Part shown: positions 23,048 through 35,055 of the stretch, piece after piece | How positions within the stretch are numbered: the stretch's first letter is position 1 | How the letters are laid out: every line of letters starts with the position of its first letter | Source of the DNA: Cadophora sp. MPI-SDFR-AT-0126 | Taxonomy: Eukaryota > Ascomycota > Leotiomycetes > Helotiales > Ploettnerulaceae | Assembly: GCA_020747065.1 (NCBI GenBank) | Contig: JAGMVK010000011.1 | Coordinates: 372,001-436,000, forward strand | Direction: 5' to 3' | DNA length: 64,000 bases | Notes under the pieces: model-generated | What the model saw: only the letters and a program-made list of their open reading frames with translations | Databases searched by the model: none | What the model was told of the DNA's origin: nothing | Program-made: the position numbers and the translations under genes

Positions 23048-24938
23048 ATGGTTTTCGTGCCACCAGCATGGGTTCCCAACCTGCCCCCAATTCCAGACTC
23101 AATACCAATTTCCAACTTTATCTTGAACGAGAAGTATGGACGCCGGTCTTTACGGTGCTCTCGACAACCATATACCTGTGGATTGACTGGAAATGAGTTC
23201 ACTACTGCTCAGATTCGGCAAAGGCGAGATGATCTGGCGAAAGCATTGGGGGAGGAACTGGGTTGGCGAGTAAATGAGGGAACTGAATTCGACAAAGTAG
23301 CAGCTATCTTTTGTCTCAACACGGTACGAGGAAATCGGGCTGTTTCTGACTAGCCAATGCTGAACTCCCCCGTAGATTGACTTAATGATGATTTCCTGGG
23401 CGATACATCGACTCAACGGCATTTCGTGCCCCGCCAATGCAGCGTATTCGATGTCTGAACTCGCATTCCAGCTCAAAAATTCTCGCGCTTCGTGTATATT
23501 TACCTGTGATGCTCTTTACTCGACGGCACTGAAAGCTGCAGAGACTGTTGGAATTCCGCGTGGCAGAATATATCTTTGTCCTGTTGCTGGTGTCGCGCCG
23601 AAAACGCAGGGTGTGAAAACACTGGACGTGCTCATTTCACGAGGGTGGTCGCTCTCCGAGCTTGAAGAACAAAGATGGAGAGCAGGACAAGGAAAGCGAC
23701 AGACTGCATTCATTTGTTATTCAAGCGGTACTTCAGGTTTACCAGTAGGTTCAATCTTTAAAAGCTTGGGATGTATGCTAAGATGGAAAACAGAAAGGGG
23801 TACAAATTTCCCACTACAACATCATCGCCAATGTTCTCCAGCGGGCTACGTATGAAGCTCCTTGGAGAAAGAAACACAACAACGGTGCCCCTGAAGTCGT
23901 TATCGGCTTTTTGCCATTCAGTCACATCTATGGCCTGGTTCTCATATGCCATACTTCTACCTACCGGGGCGACCAAGTACTTGTGCTTCCAAAGTTTGAC
24001 TTGACGCAATTCCTGAGAAGCATCGAGCGATTCAAAATTCAAGAGTTGTTTGTTGTTCCGCCAGTTGTTGTTCAAATGACAAACAATCTCGACCTGCTTA
24101 AAAAGTATGATCTTAGCAGTGTCAACTTCCTCTACACAGGAGCAGCGCCGCTTGGAAAAGAGTCTGTGGCAAAGCTCCGAACAGCATATAATGACTGGAA
24201 TGTTTGTCAGGCATATGGCTTGACTGAGAGTGCCACTGTCGTGTCTTCTACATCACGTGGGGATTTGTGGCCTGGTAGTTCTGGGTCTCTGCTTCCGGGA
24301 GCGGAAGTCAGAATCATGTCTTCGGATGGGAAGGAGATCGACTCTTACGACACGCCGGGAGAAATTTGGGTGAAGGCGCCGAGTGTTGTAATTGGGTATC
24401 TGGGAAATACGAGGGCAACGGACGAGGCATTCCTTGAGGACTCAAATGGCAGGTGGCTCAAGACGGGAGATGAAGGAGAGGTTCGTGTTTGTCCTCAGAG
24501 CGGCAATGAGCATATCTGGATCGTGGATCGAATCAAAGAACTCATCAAAGTCAATGTAAGAGTGCTCAGAGTTATCAAATTTCGTCTCCTGACATTTCAC
24601 AGGGAAACCAAGTCGCACCCGCTGAACTGGAAGCACATCTGCTCTCACATCCATACGTGGCAGACGCGGCTGTCATATCCATCCCCCACGACTCAAGTGG
24701 AGAAGCACCCAAAGCCTTCATCGTCAAATCGAAGAACATCACTCCAGGAGCCACAGATAAAGAGGTTATGCGGAGCATTCTGGATGATGTGAAGGCGCAA
24801 AAGGCGAAGTACAAATGGATCCATGAAGTTGAGTTCATTGATGTGATACCAAAATCCCCATCAGGCAAGATTTTGCGACGGATGTTGAGAGATCTCGATC
24901 GTTCAAGGAAACAGGAAACAGTGCAGGCTAGGTTGTAG
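23048..24938 (+). CDS. 4-coumarate-CoA-ligase-like acyl-CoA synthetase (AMP-forming), possible peroxisomal enzyme
   Basis: Four exons, 23048-23323, 23376-23744, 23794-24555 and 24603-24938, give 580 aa, all phase 0. ANL-superfamily motifs: YSSGTSGLPKG (207-217, the intron falls exactly before KG), GFLPFSHIYG, YTGAAPLG, YGLTES, TGDEG and VDRIKELIKV, and the C-terminal catalytic lysine in PKSPSGKILRR (K558). The C-terminus is ARL, which fits the [SAC][KRH]L type-1 peroxisomal signal. By family it adenylates a carboxylic acid and joins it to CoA. N-terminal region YGRRSLRCSRQPYTCGLTGNEF-like is a bit atypical but the length is right. In this context the substrate could be the acid released by the hydrolases; beta-oxidation in the peroxisome would follow (inference). 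Confidence 0.93.
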
Positions 24939-25065
24939 ATCATATAATTATCACCTAGGATTGTGCTCAGATATCACTCTCACATTGAAATATAGATGAA
25001 CCTGATGATCACTTGGTAATGAGATATTCTACATAATTGACCACATGGTTCAACTCCGACCCCAA

Positions 25066-26224
25066 TTACTGCTTCAGTAGCCAAGCGAAAGCGTCAACAA
25101 GATCATGGTCATATTGCCGACTCGCTTGCAGTTCACCAAACCTCCTGAAGCCATGGGGCACCCCTGAATAAATATTAATCTCTGTCTTGATTCTACCAAG
25201 CTGTTAGATTGAAAGTCAAAATCCTTCGTTACATGTGTTGCACTTACCCCGACTGCCTCAGTTTCTCCTCGAACAGCAAAGCTTCGTCCCGAAGTGCATC
25301 CCGCCCAGCGACAAGAAAGTGAGTGGGAGGGAACTTTGCCAACTCATCTTTGGAAGCCAGTAGGACGCTATAGTATTTCTCTCCGGGGTCTTTGACATCA
25401 AGCAACTCATTGAAGAATTTTATCCTGCTCGATGGGAGGATTGGCGCATCAATGTTCTCGGCGAACGAATCTTTCCCCGCTGCGATCAATTCTGAAGGAA
25501 ACACATCGGTATGGCAAACGTGTGGCAGATCAAGGATAAGTCCTTTGATTCGCTTTGAGCCCTATTATTTCATCAGCGAGAATGGTGAGCGTAATTTCTC
25601 ACATCACGTACTGTTTCTGTGTCTCGGAGAGTGATTCCAGCTGCAAGGTTCGATCCGCTGGACCGTCCGCCGACAAAGACTCTCTTCTCATCTCCACCAA
25701 GACTTTCTATGTTGTCGAAAACCCAATTTAGAGAATTAAAGGCGTCTTCTCTTTGAGCAGGCCATTTCCACTGCGGCGTATGACGATAGCAAACATTTAC
25801 GACCACGATTCCAACCTGCTCAACAATCCACGAACAGAAACCGTCTTCACTTGATAAAGTGCCGAAGCAGTATCCACCACCATGGTAGAAGATGAAAACT
25901 GGGAGCTTGACGCTCGCTGGCGTGGATGAAGGCTTGTAAACTCGCAGAGGGATTGTTTCATTGTCAGACGTAACACATGTGAAATCCCGAGTCTCGATGT
26001 CAACTATGAGTTTGTAAGTTTTCGAAACTCTCGATTCATGCACGAAGCGGAGCTTTACTAGTGATGGTATTGAGTATCTCCCGCGAGTTTGCTTCTCTAC
26101 CAGCATTTGTTCTTTCCTGTAGCTGAACCGGGGTCAGATCAGGAGCCGGTGGAGGCTGTGGATGTGCTGCTATGTAAGCAGTCCAATCGTCTGAAACACC
26201 ACCAAATCGAGAAAATTCCGCCAT
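25066..26224 (-). CDS. Alpha/beta hydrolase, HSL/carboxylesterase-3 type
   Basis: Four exons, 26224-26059, 26003-25612, 25561-25248 and 25192-25066, give 332 aa with consistent phases (the last acceptor is GGTAG at 25193). Oxyanion motif HGGG (96-99), nucleophile elbow G-R-S170-S-G (168-172), the acid in VAGRDALRDEA, and the His in the last exon (GVPHGF). The whole catalytic triad is therefore present. The family hydrolyses short to medium carboxylic esters, and some members open lactones. No signal peptide, so intracellular. It is convergent with the CoA-ligase gene and divergent from the MFS transporter, sharing a 585-base promoter. In the cluster it is a second candidate, besides the metallo-hydrolase, for cleaving a Baeyer-Villiger ester or lactone. 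Confidence 0.92.
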
Positions 26225-26809
26225 GAGTCAGTAAAGCTCTCCTCTAGAAGCCTGCTGGACCATTCATGGCAAACTGAGAGCTGATAACATCGAATTGCCA
26301 AGACCCGCGATTGTCCCGAGCTCGGCTATGTGATTAATTCGGCAGTTTCGGCAAACATCAATTGCCAAGATGGCAATGAACTCCTTGAAAGTGGAGGTCC
26401 AATTCCTATACAGCGCGTGGCCACTTCTAGGCTTGCGCCTCACCTTCATAAGGAAACTAAATGCTTTTAGTAGTCCCATCCCAACCGGCTATGTCCACGA
26501 AAATGCGTGCATCCCCTGGAAGATCCAACTCCACGGTTCAAACATTCATTTTCCATCCCCATGTGAACCCCGCAAACCACTAAGACTTGGAATCTGGGGT
26601 ACCCACACAGACTGCCGGGTATCCCGTTTTGACGTGGGCAAAGACGACTGGACACCGAAACTCAATAACATAAAGGATCGTCGCGGACCCGCCCCCAAAG
26701 CGGACAGTACATTGAGTTTCAGTTGACTTACAAACCTTGATCTGCCAAAGCTTTTCAAATGAGATTTTCTTTCCACGGTCGGAACAGCACACATACTTCT
26801 CCATTCCCA
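26225..26809. promoter_or_regulatory. Divergent promoter, hydrolase / MFS transporter
   Basis: 585 bases between two outward-facing ATGs. The palindrome CCGAGCTCGG (26316-26325) is immediately followed by CTATGTGATTAATTCGGC, and preceded by CCCGCGATTGTCCC (26304-26317). CTCGGCTATGTGA (26321-26333) matches the SDR 1 promoter motif exactly over 13 bases. Confidence 0.6.
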
Positions 26810-28912
26810 ATGTCTTCGAAAACGCCATCTATCAATCAGGTAGAGAAGAGCAGCGATGCAAATTCTTCTGATCATGTAGCCACCTGCCACTCTGGTCTCG
26901 ATGCACTGCCTGATGCTCAAGACTGGTCCACAGCCGAAGAACATGCACTCGTCAAGAAGCTCGATTATCGTATAATCCCGATGATGTCTATTGTATTCGC
27001 GTTGTCGCTGCTCGACCGGGCCAACATCTCGGCGGCATATATCTCTGGGATGAACAAGGATCTTGAAATGACTATAGGTAATGTCCGTCCCCCTTCACGA
27101 GATCTTATACTCATCAACCGTTCAGGTGCCCGATATTCTGTCGCTCTTTTGGTCTTCTTCCCTGCCTATGTGATCTTTCAACTTCCGTCAAACCTCGTCA
27201 TTCGTCGCATCGGTGCCAGGATCTGGCTGAGCTTTCTCATTCTCGGTTTCGGCATCACAGTCTTGGGGATGGGTTTCGTAAAGAGCTGGATATCGCTTGC
27301 AGTTCTCAGAGCCCTTTTGGGTGCATTCGAGGCTGGTTGTAAGTCAGAAGAATGATCCTTTGAAAGTTTGAATCTGACTAGGTGTAGTGCTCCCAGGTTG
27401 CATCTATCTTGTGGCTTGTTGGTACCGGACCTTCGAAACAGCCAAGCGCATTTCGATTTTTTACATGAGCTCAATTACAGCCGTGGGATTTGGCGGCATC
27501 GTAAGTCAGCTTCTAGTCAACCTTGATCCCTCATCTTGCTGATGCTTCAGGATAGTTTGCATATGCATTGCAACTAATCGGTGTTGGTGACGGGATGTAC
27601 GCACAAGGATGGAGATGGATATATATCATTGAAGGCTTACTCACTATCGTGGCTGCTGTTGCATGCGTGTTCACTGTGCCTCAATGTAAGTGCCCCAAAT
27701 ATGTGACTGTCAACGATATGAATAACTGACAATGACCTTCAACAGTCCCAGAAAAAGCTACGTGGCTCACAGCCCGCGAAAGACACATCGCCACTACACG
27801 TATCACAGTTGATAGAGGCGAAGAAGAGTGGAAACAGCCAACGACTAAGCAATCATTGAAGTTATTGCTTGATCCTAAGCTTCTCGTCACGTAAGTGATG
27901 CGATGGAGATTTTAACGAAATCAAACGCGAGACTAACAAGTTTATCAGCTCTTGGATGTATTTCGCAACTGCATCAAGTTCCTACTCGATCAGTTTCTTC
28001 TTCCCAATTATTCTTACTAAGGGCATTGGGTTCAAGTACACTACAGCCCTGGTTCTAACGAGCACTCCATACGTATGTTCTATGCTCCCTTAAGTACACA
28101 GCTTGAAAGCTGATCTTTGAATAGTTTTCTGCAATCATTGGTAGCGTCATCCTGGCATGGCTATCAGACAAATATCGTACTCGTTGGCCGTGAGTTTGCA
28201 GGGCTCCCAAGTCAGCTTCAAGCAATACTGATACAAGTTGATAGCATGATTCTTTTCCAGACAGTCGCTGCGTAAGATTTCCAATTGCAATTTCGGCGCT
28301 GGTTACTGACCTAAAGCAGTGTTATCGGACTTCTCCTGGTGCTCCTCGTCAAAACGCCAGGTGTACGACTTTTTGGGTAAGCAAGACCATTGAAATATAG
28401 TTGTCCGCAAAGCTGACAGCAGCAGAATCTTCGTTGCAGTGTTCGGAGTTCAGTCTAATGCGTAAGTTCGGTGTTCTTTTGCTAAAGTTCGGGCTAAATT
28501 GCTCTCTTAGTGCCTCGATCCATTCTTATTCCCAGAGCCAAGTTGCCAACCCCGAGAAGAGATCCATGACAGCCGTTGCTATCGTTATGGCGGGCGCAAT
28601 TGGTGGGATTGCAGGAAGTACTATCTTCAGATCTCAGGATGCTCCTGTAAGTAATCATGATCACCATCGTTTACTCAGAAATCAATCGCTAACCGAAACA
28701 GAAATACCTGCCTGGCATGTGGTACGTCGCTGGCACCTTCATGATGTGGCAAATGAAGCTGACAACAATCTAGGACTTCCATCGGTCTCAACATCTCAAT
28801 CATCTTCTGCGTTCTTGGCATGACCTGGCACCTGAAGAAACAAAATCGTCTCCTCGATGAGGGTAAGGTCGGTCCTTTGGAGGGTATCGTTGGCTTTAAA
28901 TACACTCCATAA
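26810..28912 (+). CDS. MFS transporter of the allantoate/anion:cation symporter (Dal5-like) family
   Basis: I could fit thirteen exons: 26810-27077, 27126-27338, 27388-27500, 27556-27685, 27746-27890, 27949-28072, 28125-28189, 28245-28271, 28320-28376, 28426-28461, 28511-28646, 28702-28721 and 28774-28912. They sum to 490 aa with every phase consistent. The start matches the family: KKLDYRIIPMMSIVFALSLLDRANISAAYISGM at helix 1 with the conserved DR. PAYVIFQLPSNLVIRRIGAR is helix 2-3; later FPEKATWLTARER (central loop), NPEKRSMTAVAIVMAGAIGGI and KYLPGMW near helices 11-12. Twelve helices can be placed. By family it is a plasma-membrane importer of organic anions or vitamins, driven by protons. 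In the cluster it would be the substrate uptake step. The very high intron density with exons down to 20 bases is unusual next to the intron-poor neighbours. Confidence 0.9.
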
Positions 28913-29571
28913 GGGAGATCTGAGAAAATAATGCTAGCAAAGAGCAAGACATCGTGGTCGCCAAAAGACATCGAAAGAGCGGGAGAAGCAATGGGGCAAC
29001 CTATGAGCAAAATTTGCTGGCATGTAACTAAATTTGAAATTCTTAGTAAATCGAAGCTTGGCTTGTGTGTAGTTCTCTATTTCACAAAGTAGTCTAAAGG
29101 CCTGAATTTCAAGATATAAAACTTATTGAAGTAAACGGAGACAATTTCGCCTAAAAATTGATGTTGCATTGAAGCTGTGAAGCAAAAGGGCACTCAGGTA
29201 AATGAGTAGGCCATTCATTACGCCCTGCAGTATAACCCACGATGTGATGTGGGAACATCTCAGACTTCTAAGAAAAGTGCCAGTCGTTGTACTTCAAAGT
29301 CATGTAATGATGATTCAGGACTAAAGTCCCCCATCTTGAAACTCTCCTTGACGCCAGGATAGACGGTACACAATACATATTTGGCTTGGGGCAAGTTGCA
29401 AACAAGAATGACCAGGTTGACGACTTGCAGATCTCTGCTAATAGTACTGTCATCAGTATGCAAGAAACAGTCTCTTGAACTATGCACGGCTTTTAAACTT
29501 CAACACGTTTGTGCTTTTGACAAAGTTGTTCAGATGCAGTTCAAATGGTTTCTCTATCGATGACACTAATT
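28913..29571. other. Intergenic region between convergent genes
   Basis: About 660 bases between the 3' ends of the MFS gene and SDR 2. Small open frames without domains. Nothing else seen. Confidence 0.5.
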
Positions 29572-30960
29572 CTAGGAACCTCCCTTCTTGATCCCCTCCT
29601 CATTCCATTCTCCAAGATTGATCCTCCCTAACCTGTCCTGGACTTCCTTGAAGAACCCCTCGGTATGGTCATCTGATTCTGCATCCCGATATCCGCCTTT
29701 GCATTCTTTCTCGCCAATAATGATAAGAGAGTGGCCTAAGCGAGACTCCCATTAGTATCCCAACTTGTATTCAAACACAAACTGGATAGTCTATCATCAA
29801 AATTAAAAAAAGGAATCAACTTACCATTGATAGTTCTATCACAGGCTAGCCTCATCATAGCAGCAACACAGTCCTCAGGAAGCGCCATCTGAACCCCGTG
29901 GCCTAGCAGAAAAGCTTCCATCTCAGGAGACCTGATTGCACTTTTCACCCAACTGCAAGGGAAATTAGAAATTTGTGGTGGGATGAAGGATATATTACTC
30001 ACTATGGAGCGAGCACATTGATCCTGATGCCCTGAGACCAACAAGATCGACGCACCGTTCTCATCAAGCCTTTGACAGCATGCTTGCTAGCCGTGTACTC
30101 CCAGCTTCCCTATCGATTCATCAGTTACTGCTCGTGATCAAAAAATTTGTCTTTGCCTGATAACGAAATTGTGAATGGCTTACCGGCGAGTCAGTATAGC
30201 TGCCCATGCTTCCGGTAATGATAAAGCATCGATCTCGATCCTCAGTATCCGGCTGTTTTCGGAAATAATGCGCAGCTAATTTCCAACTGTACATCGTGCC
30301 CAGAATATTTACCTGAGCGATCTTCAATGCTGGCTTCACAGGAGGTCCATTCACATCTCATTTGAAGTCAGCCAGGAAGACTTGAAATTAGGAATAATCC
30401 TCACCATCCAGCTTGAATAATGAATCTCCCGTGCCCCGTCCAATACCAGCATTCGCTATGACGATATCACAGGACTTGTGAGGCGAGTTCGTCACGGCGG
30501 CTTCGAACATGATGACTTGATCTTCCCATTCTAAGATGTCGCATGTTATAAATTGCGCATTCCTGGAATCATTCATTAATATTCCATTTGTGACTTCAGG
30601 AAATGAAGTGGGAAAACTAACGGGCCAAGTTCTTTTGCGATAGTTTCTCCACGCTCGACATTGTTGTCCCCGATAGTCACGAACGCACTGTATTCATCCC
30701 GTACGTCAGCATAACTCAAAGAATTCTTTTCTATTTTTAATGTAGGCACATACCCGGCTGCGACGAGTGATCTGACGAGAGCCTCTCCAATTCCGTTTGC
30801 ACCTGGAAAAAGTAGGTAAGTAACGTGATTTGATTTCCCATTGGCAAAGGCCGGCTGTACCTCCAGTAACTATGACACTCTTCTCTTTCAACTTGCTCTT
30901 GTCTGGTAAGATGGTGTTGTCCACCGGCCCGGTGTATGTGTAACGATCTAGTTTGGGCAT
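29572..30960 (-). CDS. Short-chain dehydrogenase/reductase (SDR 2 of the cluster)
   Basis: Eight exons, 30960-30861, 30802-30754, 30687-30622, 30562-30405, 30356-30184, 30109-30003, 29952-29825 and 29735-29572, sum to 314 aa, all phases consistent. The cofactor motif TGGANGIG is split by the first intron; IGDNN follows strand 2 (Asp, NAD-type). IANAGIG is the NAG motif, ITGSMGS holds the catalytic Ser and Y187-TAS-K191 the catalytic pair. The last 40 residues (CKGGYRDAESDDHTEG...) form a longer tail than usual. Resembles the 15-hydroxyprostaglandin-dehydrogenase-like fungal SDRs. It probably oxidises a hydroxyl intermediate. It shares a divergent promoter with the metallo-hydrolase gene. Confidence 0.88.
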
Positions 30961-31572
30961 GATAAGAACTTTGTATGAAGTGCTAGCGAGAATTTTGGAA
31001 TCACTGTCAAGGTGATGGCAAGATAGTCAATTGTCATATGTATCTCATGACTTTCTTGACATATATTTGGCGGTGGCAAGCAACCCCACTGTCCATCGGT
31101 TCTGGGGAGTGCTAAGACAGTGCCTCGTATTAGCGGAGAGAATGAAGACCTGGGGTCGCTTCTCTGTTGCAAGGCTCATGGCAATTCCCAGCCGCGATGC
31201 GAGACGTCTTTGATAATCGTATTGCCGTGTGTACCGTCCGCAAATCGGCATCCAGCTTGGCTGTCCATATGCACCAGAAAGCCGAAAACCCCGCTAAGTG
31301 CGGGGTAATTCAATAAACTCGGTTGACTCGTAAGCGAGAAGAAAAGGGGCTAACCAGGAAGGCTGGCTTGGCTCCCGGCACCAATTAGTGAGCTGGGCGA
31401 ACACGAGCTGCTCGTAAGGCACCCGGAATCGAGGATTGGCATATGAAGTTGTTGCTGTTGATAAGTAGACTTTTTAAGGGTGGTGGAATAATATTTGTCG
31501 TTATTGACTTCCTTGAGCGCAAAAGTAAACAAAACATTCCACCCTCGTCCAAAAATCATAAACGCATCAGCC
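30961..31572. promoter_or_regulatory. Divergent promoter, SDR 2 / metallo-hydrolase
   Basis: 612 bases between outward-facing ATGs. CCCCGC (31289-31294) and GCGGGG (31300-31305) form a perfect inverted repeat with a 5-base spacer, followed by TAATT. CTCGGTTGACTCG lies at 31318-31330, a variant of the block's CTCGGCTA motif. Confidence 0.55.
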
Positions 31573-32839
31573 ATGTCGCCACCAACTCCAAAAGTCAAGA
31601 TACCTTCCGGTCAACCCATTGCATCATTGAAACTCATCAACCCTGTGAACTTCGGTCCTGCTGTACTGAAAGGCTTGATGGGCCCGCCAATCCCGCATGT
31701 CACCACACTTGGTCCAGACTCATCGCGATCTCCCTCCCTGTCTTTCTTCCTAGAGCACAGTTCTGGGAGACGGTTAGTCTGGGATCTTGGGATCCGGAAT
31801 GATTGGCAGAATTATGCGCCTGTGATCGCGAATTACATTCCGACAAGAAATTATTCGATTGAGGTAGAGAAGAGCGTTGTTGAGATTTTGGAGGAACGTG
31901 GGATTGAGGGGAGGAGTATAGAAGCTGTTATTTGGAGGTAGTTCAAGCCAGGTTTCTTTTCTTGCCAAAGTGATCACATGAAATAATGGATAGAATAGAG
32001 CTGATATAAGATAGCCATTGGCATTGGGATCATATTGGAGATCCGTCAACCTTCCCGGCTACAACAGACCTCATTGTTGGGCCAGGATTTAAAGCTGCAT
32101 TTCTGCCTGCAGCGCCCCAAAATCCTCAATCGCCTCTTCAAGAAAACGATTGGGCGTAAGTAACTCCATTGAACGTCTCTGGTCGACATATGTCCCAAAA
32201 GGACGTCACTGATTCCAACGCAGAGGTCGAAACCTTCGAGAAATCTCATTCACTGGCCCAGATACTCTCAAAATCGGCCAATTTCCAGCACTTGACTACT
32301 TCGGCGATGGATCTTTTTATCTAATTGACAGTCCCGGCCACGCAATCGGCCATCTCTGTGGTCTAGTCCGCACTACCACCAGCCCAGATACCTTTGTTCT
32401 CCTTGGTGGCGACATCTGCCACCACGGATCGATCTTCCGGCCCTCTCCGTATCTTCCCTTGCCAGATTCTATCACTCCAAATCCCATTACTCCACACTCT
32501 GATGTACCGTTCTGTCCTGGGCATGCTTTTGAGGAACTCCAGAGAGAGCGAGGCATGGATCCTCAGGGCCCGATCCTGAAACCGGAGTTTGGATATGATA
32601 TTCCGATGGCTCTGAATACGATTGGGAAATTGCAAGAAATTGATTGCGAGGAAGATGTCCTGGTCATCATTGCACATGATAAATTTGCTTGTGAGCAGGT
32701 CGACCATTTCCCCGCAAGTTTGAATGCGTGGAAGGAGAAAGGGTGGGGGAGGAGCCTGAGGTGGGCATTTTTAAAGGACTTCGAATTCTATTGGAGAGCG
32801 AAGGGCGTGGTTGATGGCGAGGCGGATGCTAGCAAATAG
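31573..32839 (+). CDS. Metallo-beta-lactamase-fold hydrolase (lactonase-like)
   Basis: Three exons, 31573-31937, 32015-32155 and 32224-32839, give 373 aa. The second exon restores the zinc motif S-H123-W-H125-W-D127-H128-I-G-D, the HxHxDH signature. Later ligands: [11 protein letters not shown] (His), [12 protein letters not shown] (bridging Asp) and IIAHDKF (His). This is the layout of the dinuclear-zinc lactonase/hydrolase group (N-acyl-homoserine-lactonase-like fungal proteins). Both positions between the first three His/Asp are Trp, which is notable. Expected reaction: hydrolysis of an ester or lactone ring. With two Baeyer-Villiger monooxygenases nearby it is the best candidate for opening their lactone product (inference). 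No signal peptide; cytosolic. Confidence 0.9.
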
Positions 32840-32972
32840 TTTTCGTGAAGAAGAACTAATTGGAGTCTTTTGATTTCACACAGTCCATCGTCGCAATTCT
32901 TGATCTTTTCGTTTCTTGTAGGCGAACGTCCAACAGATGTTCTCGTCCTGGATTCTTTCCTCATCTCCCGCT

Positions 32973-35055
32973 TCAGAAAATTGGAATTTCGGAGAAGTCT
33001 TCGTAGGGTCCAAAAAGCTCTTCTAGCTGAAGCGGCATTGACGCCAGCCATACTTCATCCAAGAAAGGTGGCTCTTGCTGACCAGAAAGCAATGCTTTGG
33101 CAAGCCCGCTCGTCTGGGCTGTCACATTCGGGAAATACTGTATCCAATTCACTCCATTGCTGATACCAGAGGCCGAATCGCTTGGTTCTGCATTCAGACA
33201 GCCATCATTGCGCGACGCAGAGCTCTCACTTCTTAACCGTTCGAATCCTTGCAAGAACATGTCGGCAACTGGATATGACACTCGCAATTCTTTCAACGCG
33301 ATGACCAAGATGTTGATGTCTTCTTCCGCATGCTGCGTTAGTTGCTGGATTCGACTTGCTCTCAGGAGTGCTAGGGTTGCGATACCACAGATCCATCCGG
33401 ATACAGGCATGAGGAAGCGGATACCACCTCGCGCAAGATAGTTTCGAAATATTCGGGCTATGCACGACGCGGCCATGACTGCAGCGGCATAAGCAGATGG
33501 TAAAGCTTCATTCGAAGGACTCAGATGAAGAATGACGATAACAGCTAGATATGGCAGGTGTAGTTGATGCACATCTCGGTTGAAGTTCGCTGTAGATGTC
33601 GCTTCGAGAGGCAACTTCAAGTGCTGAGGGAGTGAGTGAATCCACTCCACAAGTTCATTTGCCAGATGAGCTGGAAATGCCAGTGAGGCAACGTCCGTTA
33701 CTCGAGATCGATACTTTGCTACCCGACCAATGATGGCACATAGTTTGACCCAGTAGATGAAAACCTCAGCTTTTGGGTTGGTAGGATCGGGGAAGTCCTC
33801 CAGGGTCAGCTCCGGAATATTGCAGTCATCCGGATCGATTAGACAGGGTCGACTCTGACAAATAGCAGTCAGACGCTCTCGAGCCTAAGCATTGATTAAT
33901 ACGAGTGGCTTCACAACGCGCCACAAGACAATGGAGTTTTGCACTTACGAACAATGTCCACCAAATCCTCCTGCGCAGTCCACGATTGACCATAGGTGCA
34001 TTTGAATGACCAGGTTTGAGCTCTCGATGGAGACCAATCTGTTGAGCCTGTCTGACCGCTACAGCATTCCACCACCAGGCAGCGTCTCTCTGTGCATGAG
34101 ACGATGGACGCGGGCTCCACCAATAAAAGAGACAAATGGCTTGTAGACAGGTGATCGGGTCTTCTTCCTCGTCGTTGTAAAACATTTGCTTCGCTCGACT
34201 ATAGTATGTCGCTGGCTTGGTAGACGGGATGAAAGGAGGTTGTATATGACTTGCTGTAAGAGCGAGAGCATTCGTCAACAGCGGTGACCGAGCAAGATCA
34301 CTTTCCAATGTCTCGTTGTCGAGAACCGGACAGAACGGGTAGCAGGATTGGAAGTATGTTTCGCTGAAACTCTGAAGCAAGTCGGCTCCAGGAAGGTCTA
34401 AACTGAGTGACCCTTCTCTAGGACCCGCATCCTGAGCAGCGGTATAGTCGCGATGTTCCTGGGTATATACTTGGAGAAAACCACTTTCGCCGAGATACGT
34501 TTCAGAAGTCTTGTTTCTGTTTGATTGAGGAGATGATACTGAGACCGATCGCTCAGTGGTTCGAATAGCTCCCACATGATGGTCAAATGACGGCTCATTT
34601 TGAATGAATCCTTGAGTTGGATAAAGATAGTTTTGTGTGTGGGCAAAGGTCAAACGAGGATCATGGCCACCTCGAGTTTGGCTTTGTACTGGCACGGGTG
34701 GCTGGGTATAATCAGCCCCCGTCGCTTCCTTTGTCGATGTCGCTGTACTCCTTGGAGGTGAGAACAGGGCAGTCTCAGGGTCGTCAGCTTGTTGTCTTTC
34801 ACCCTCTTGATAGGATTGATTCCGGGCTGCTCGTTGCGCTGCACTGGAACGAGGATTGCCCCGCTTCGATGGCCGAACTCGACACTCTTGTCCGTTGGTA
34901 ATGCAATTGGAGCAATTGGTGTAGCCGATACCACTGCCATCTGCACCTTTGCTCTGAAGATCACATTTGATCTTCCTTTCATGGCAGATTACGCAGACAA
35001 GCCCCGCTCGCCTCCGTTTCGGCGCGTTTGTCCTCTGGTCAACCCAAGTAGACAT
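32973..35055 (-). CDS. Zn2Cys6 transcription factor with fungal-specific domain (likely cluster regulator)
   Basis: Two exons, 35055-33949 and 33884-32973, give 672 aa. The zinc cluster is at the N-terminus: CVICHERKIKCDLQ...NCSNC...C. The loop between third and fourth Cys (LQSKGADGSGIGYTN) is longer than usual, as in some facB/ctf1-type regulators. A basic R/K run flanks it (APKRRRAGLVC, KRGNPRSSAAQR). The middle domain (fungal_trans) has SETYFQSCYPFCPVLD and the RRIWWTLFARERLTA motif, which the intron interrupts. It sits centrally among the metabolic genes. Its own upstream region has the same CTCGGCTA and TTACCCCGC motifs as the enzymes, so autoregulation and control of the block are plausible (inference). 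I chose ATG 35055 because the longer frame adds only 15 residues without features. Confidence 0.9.
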
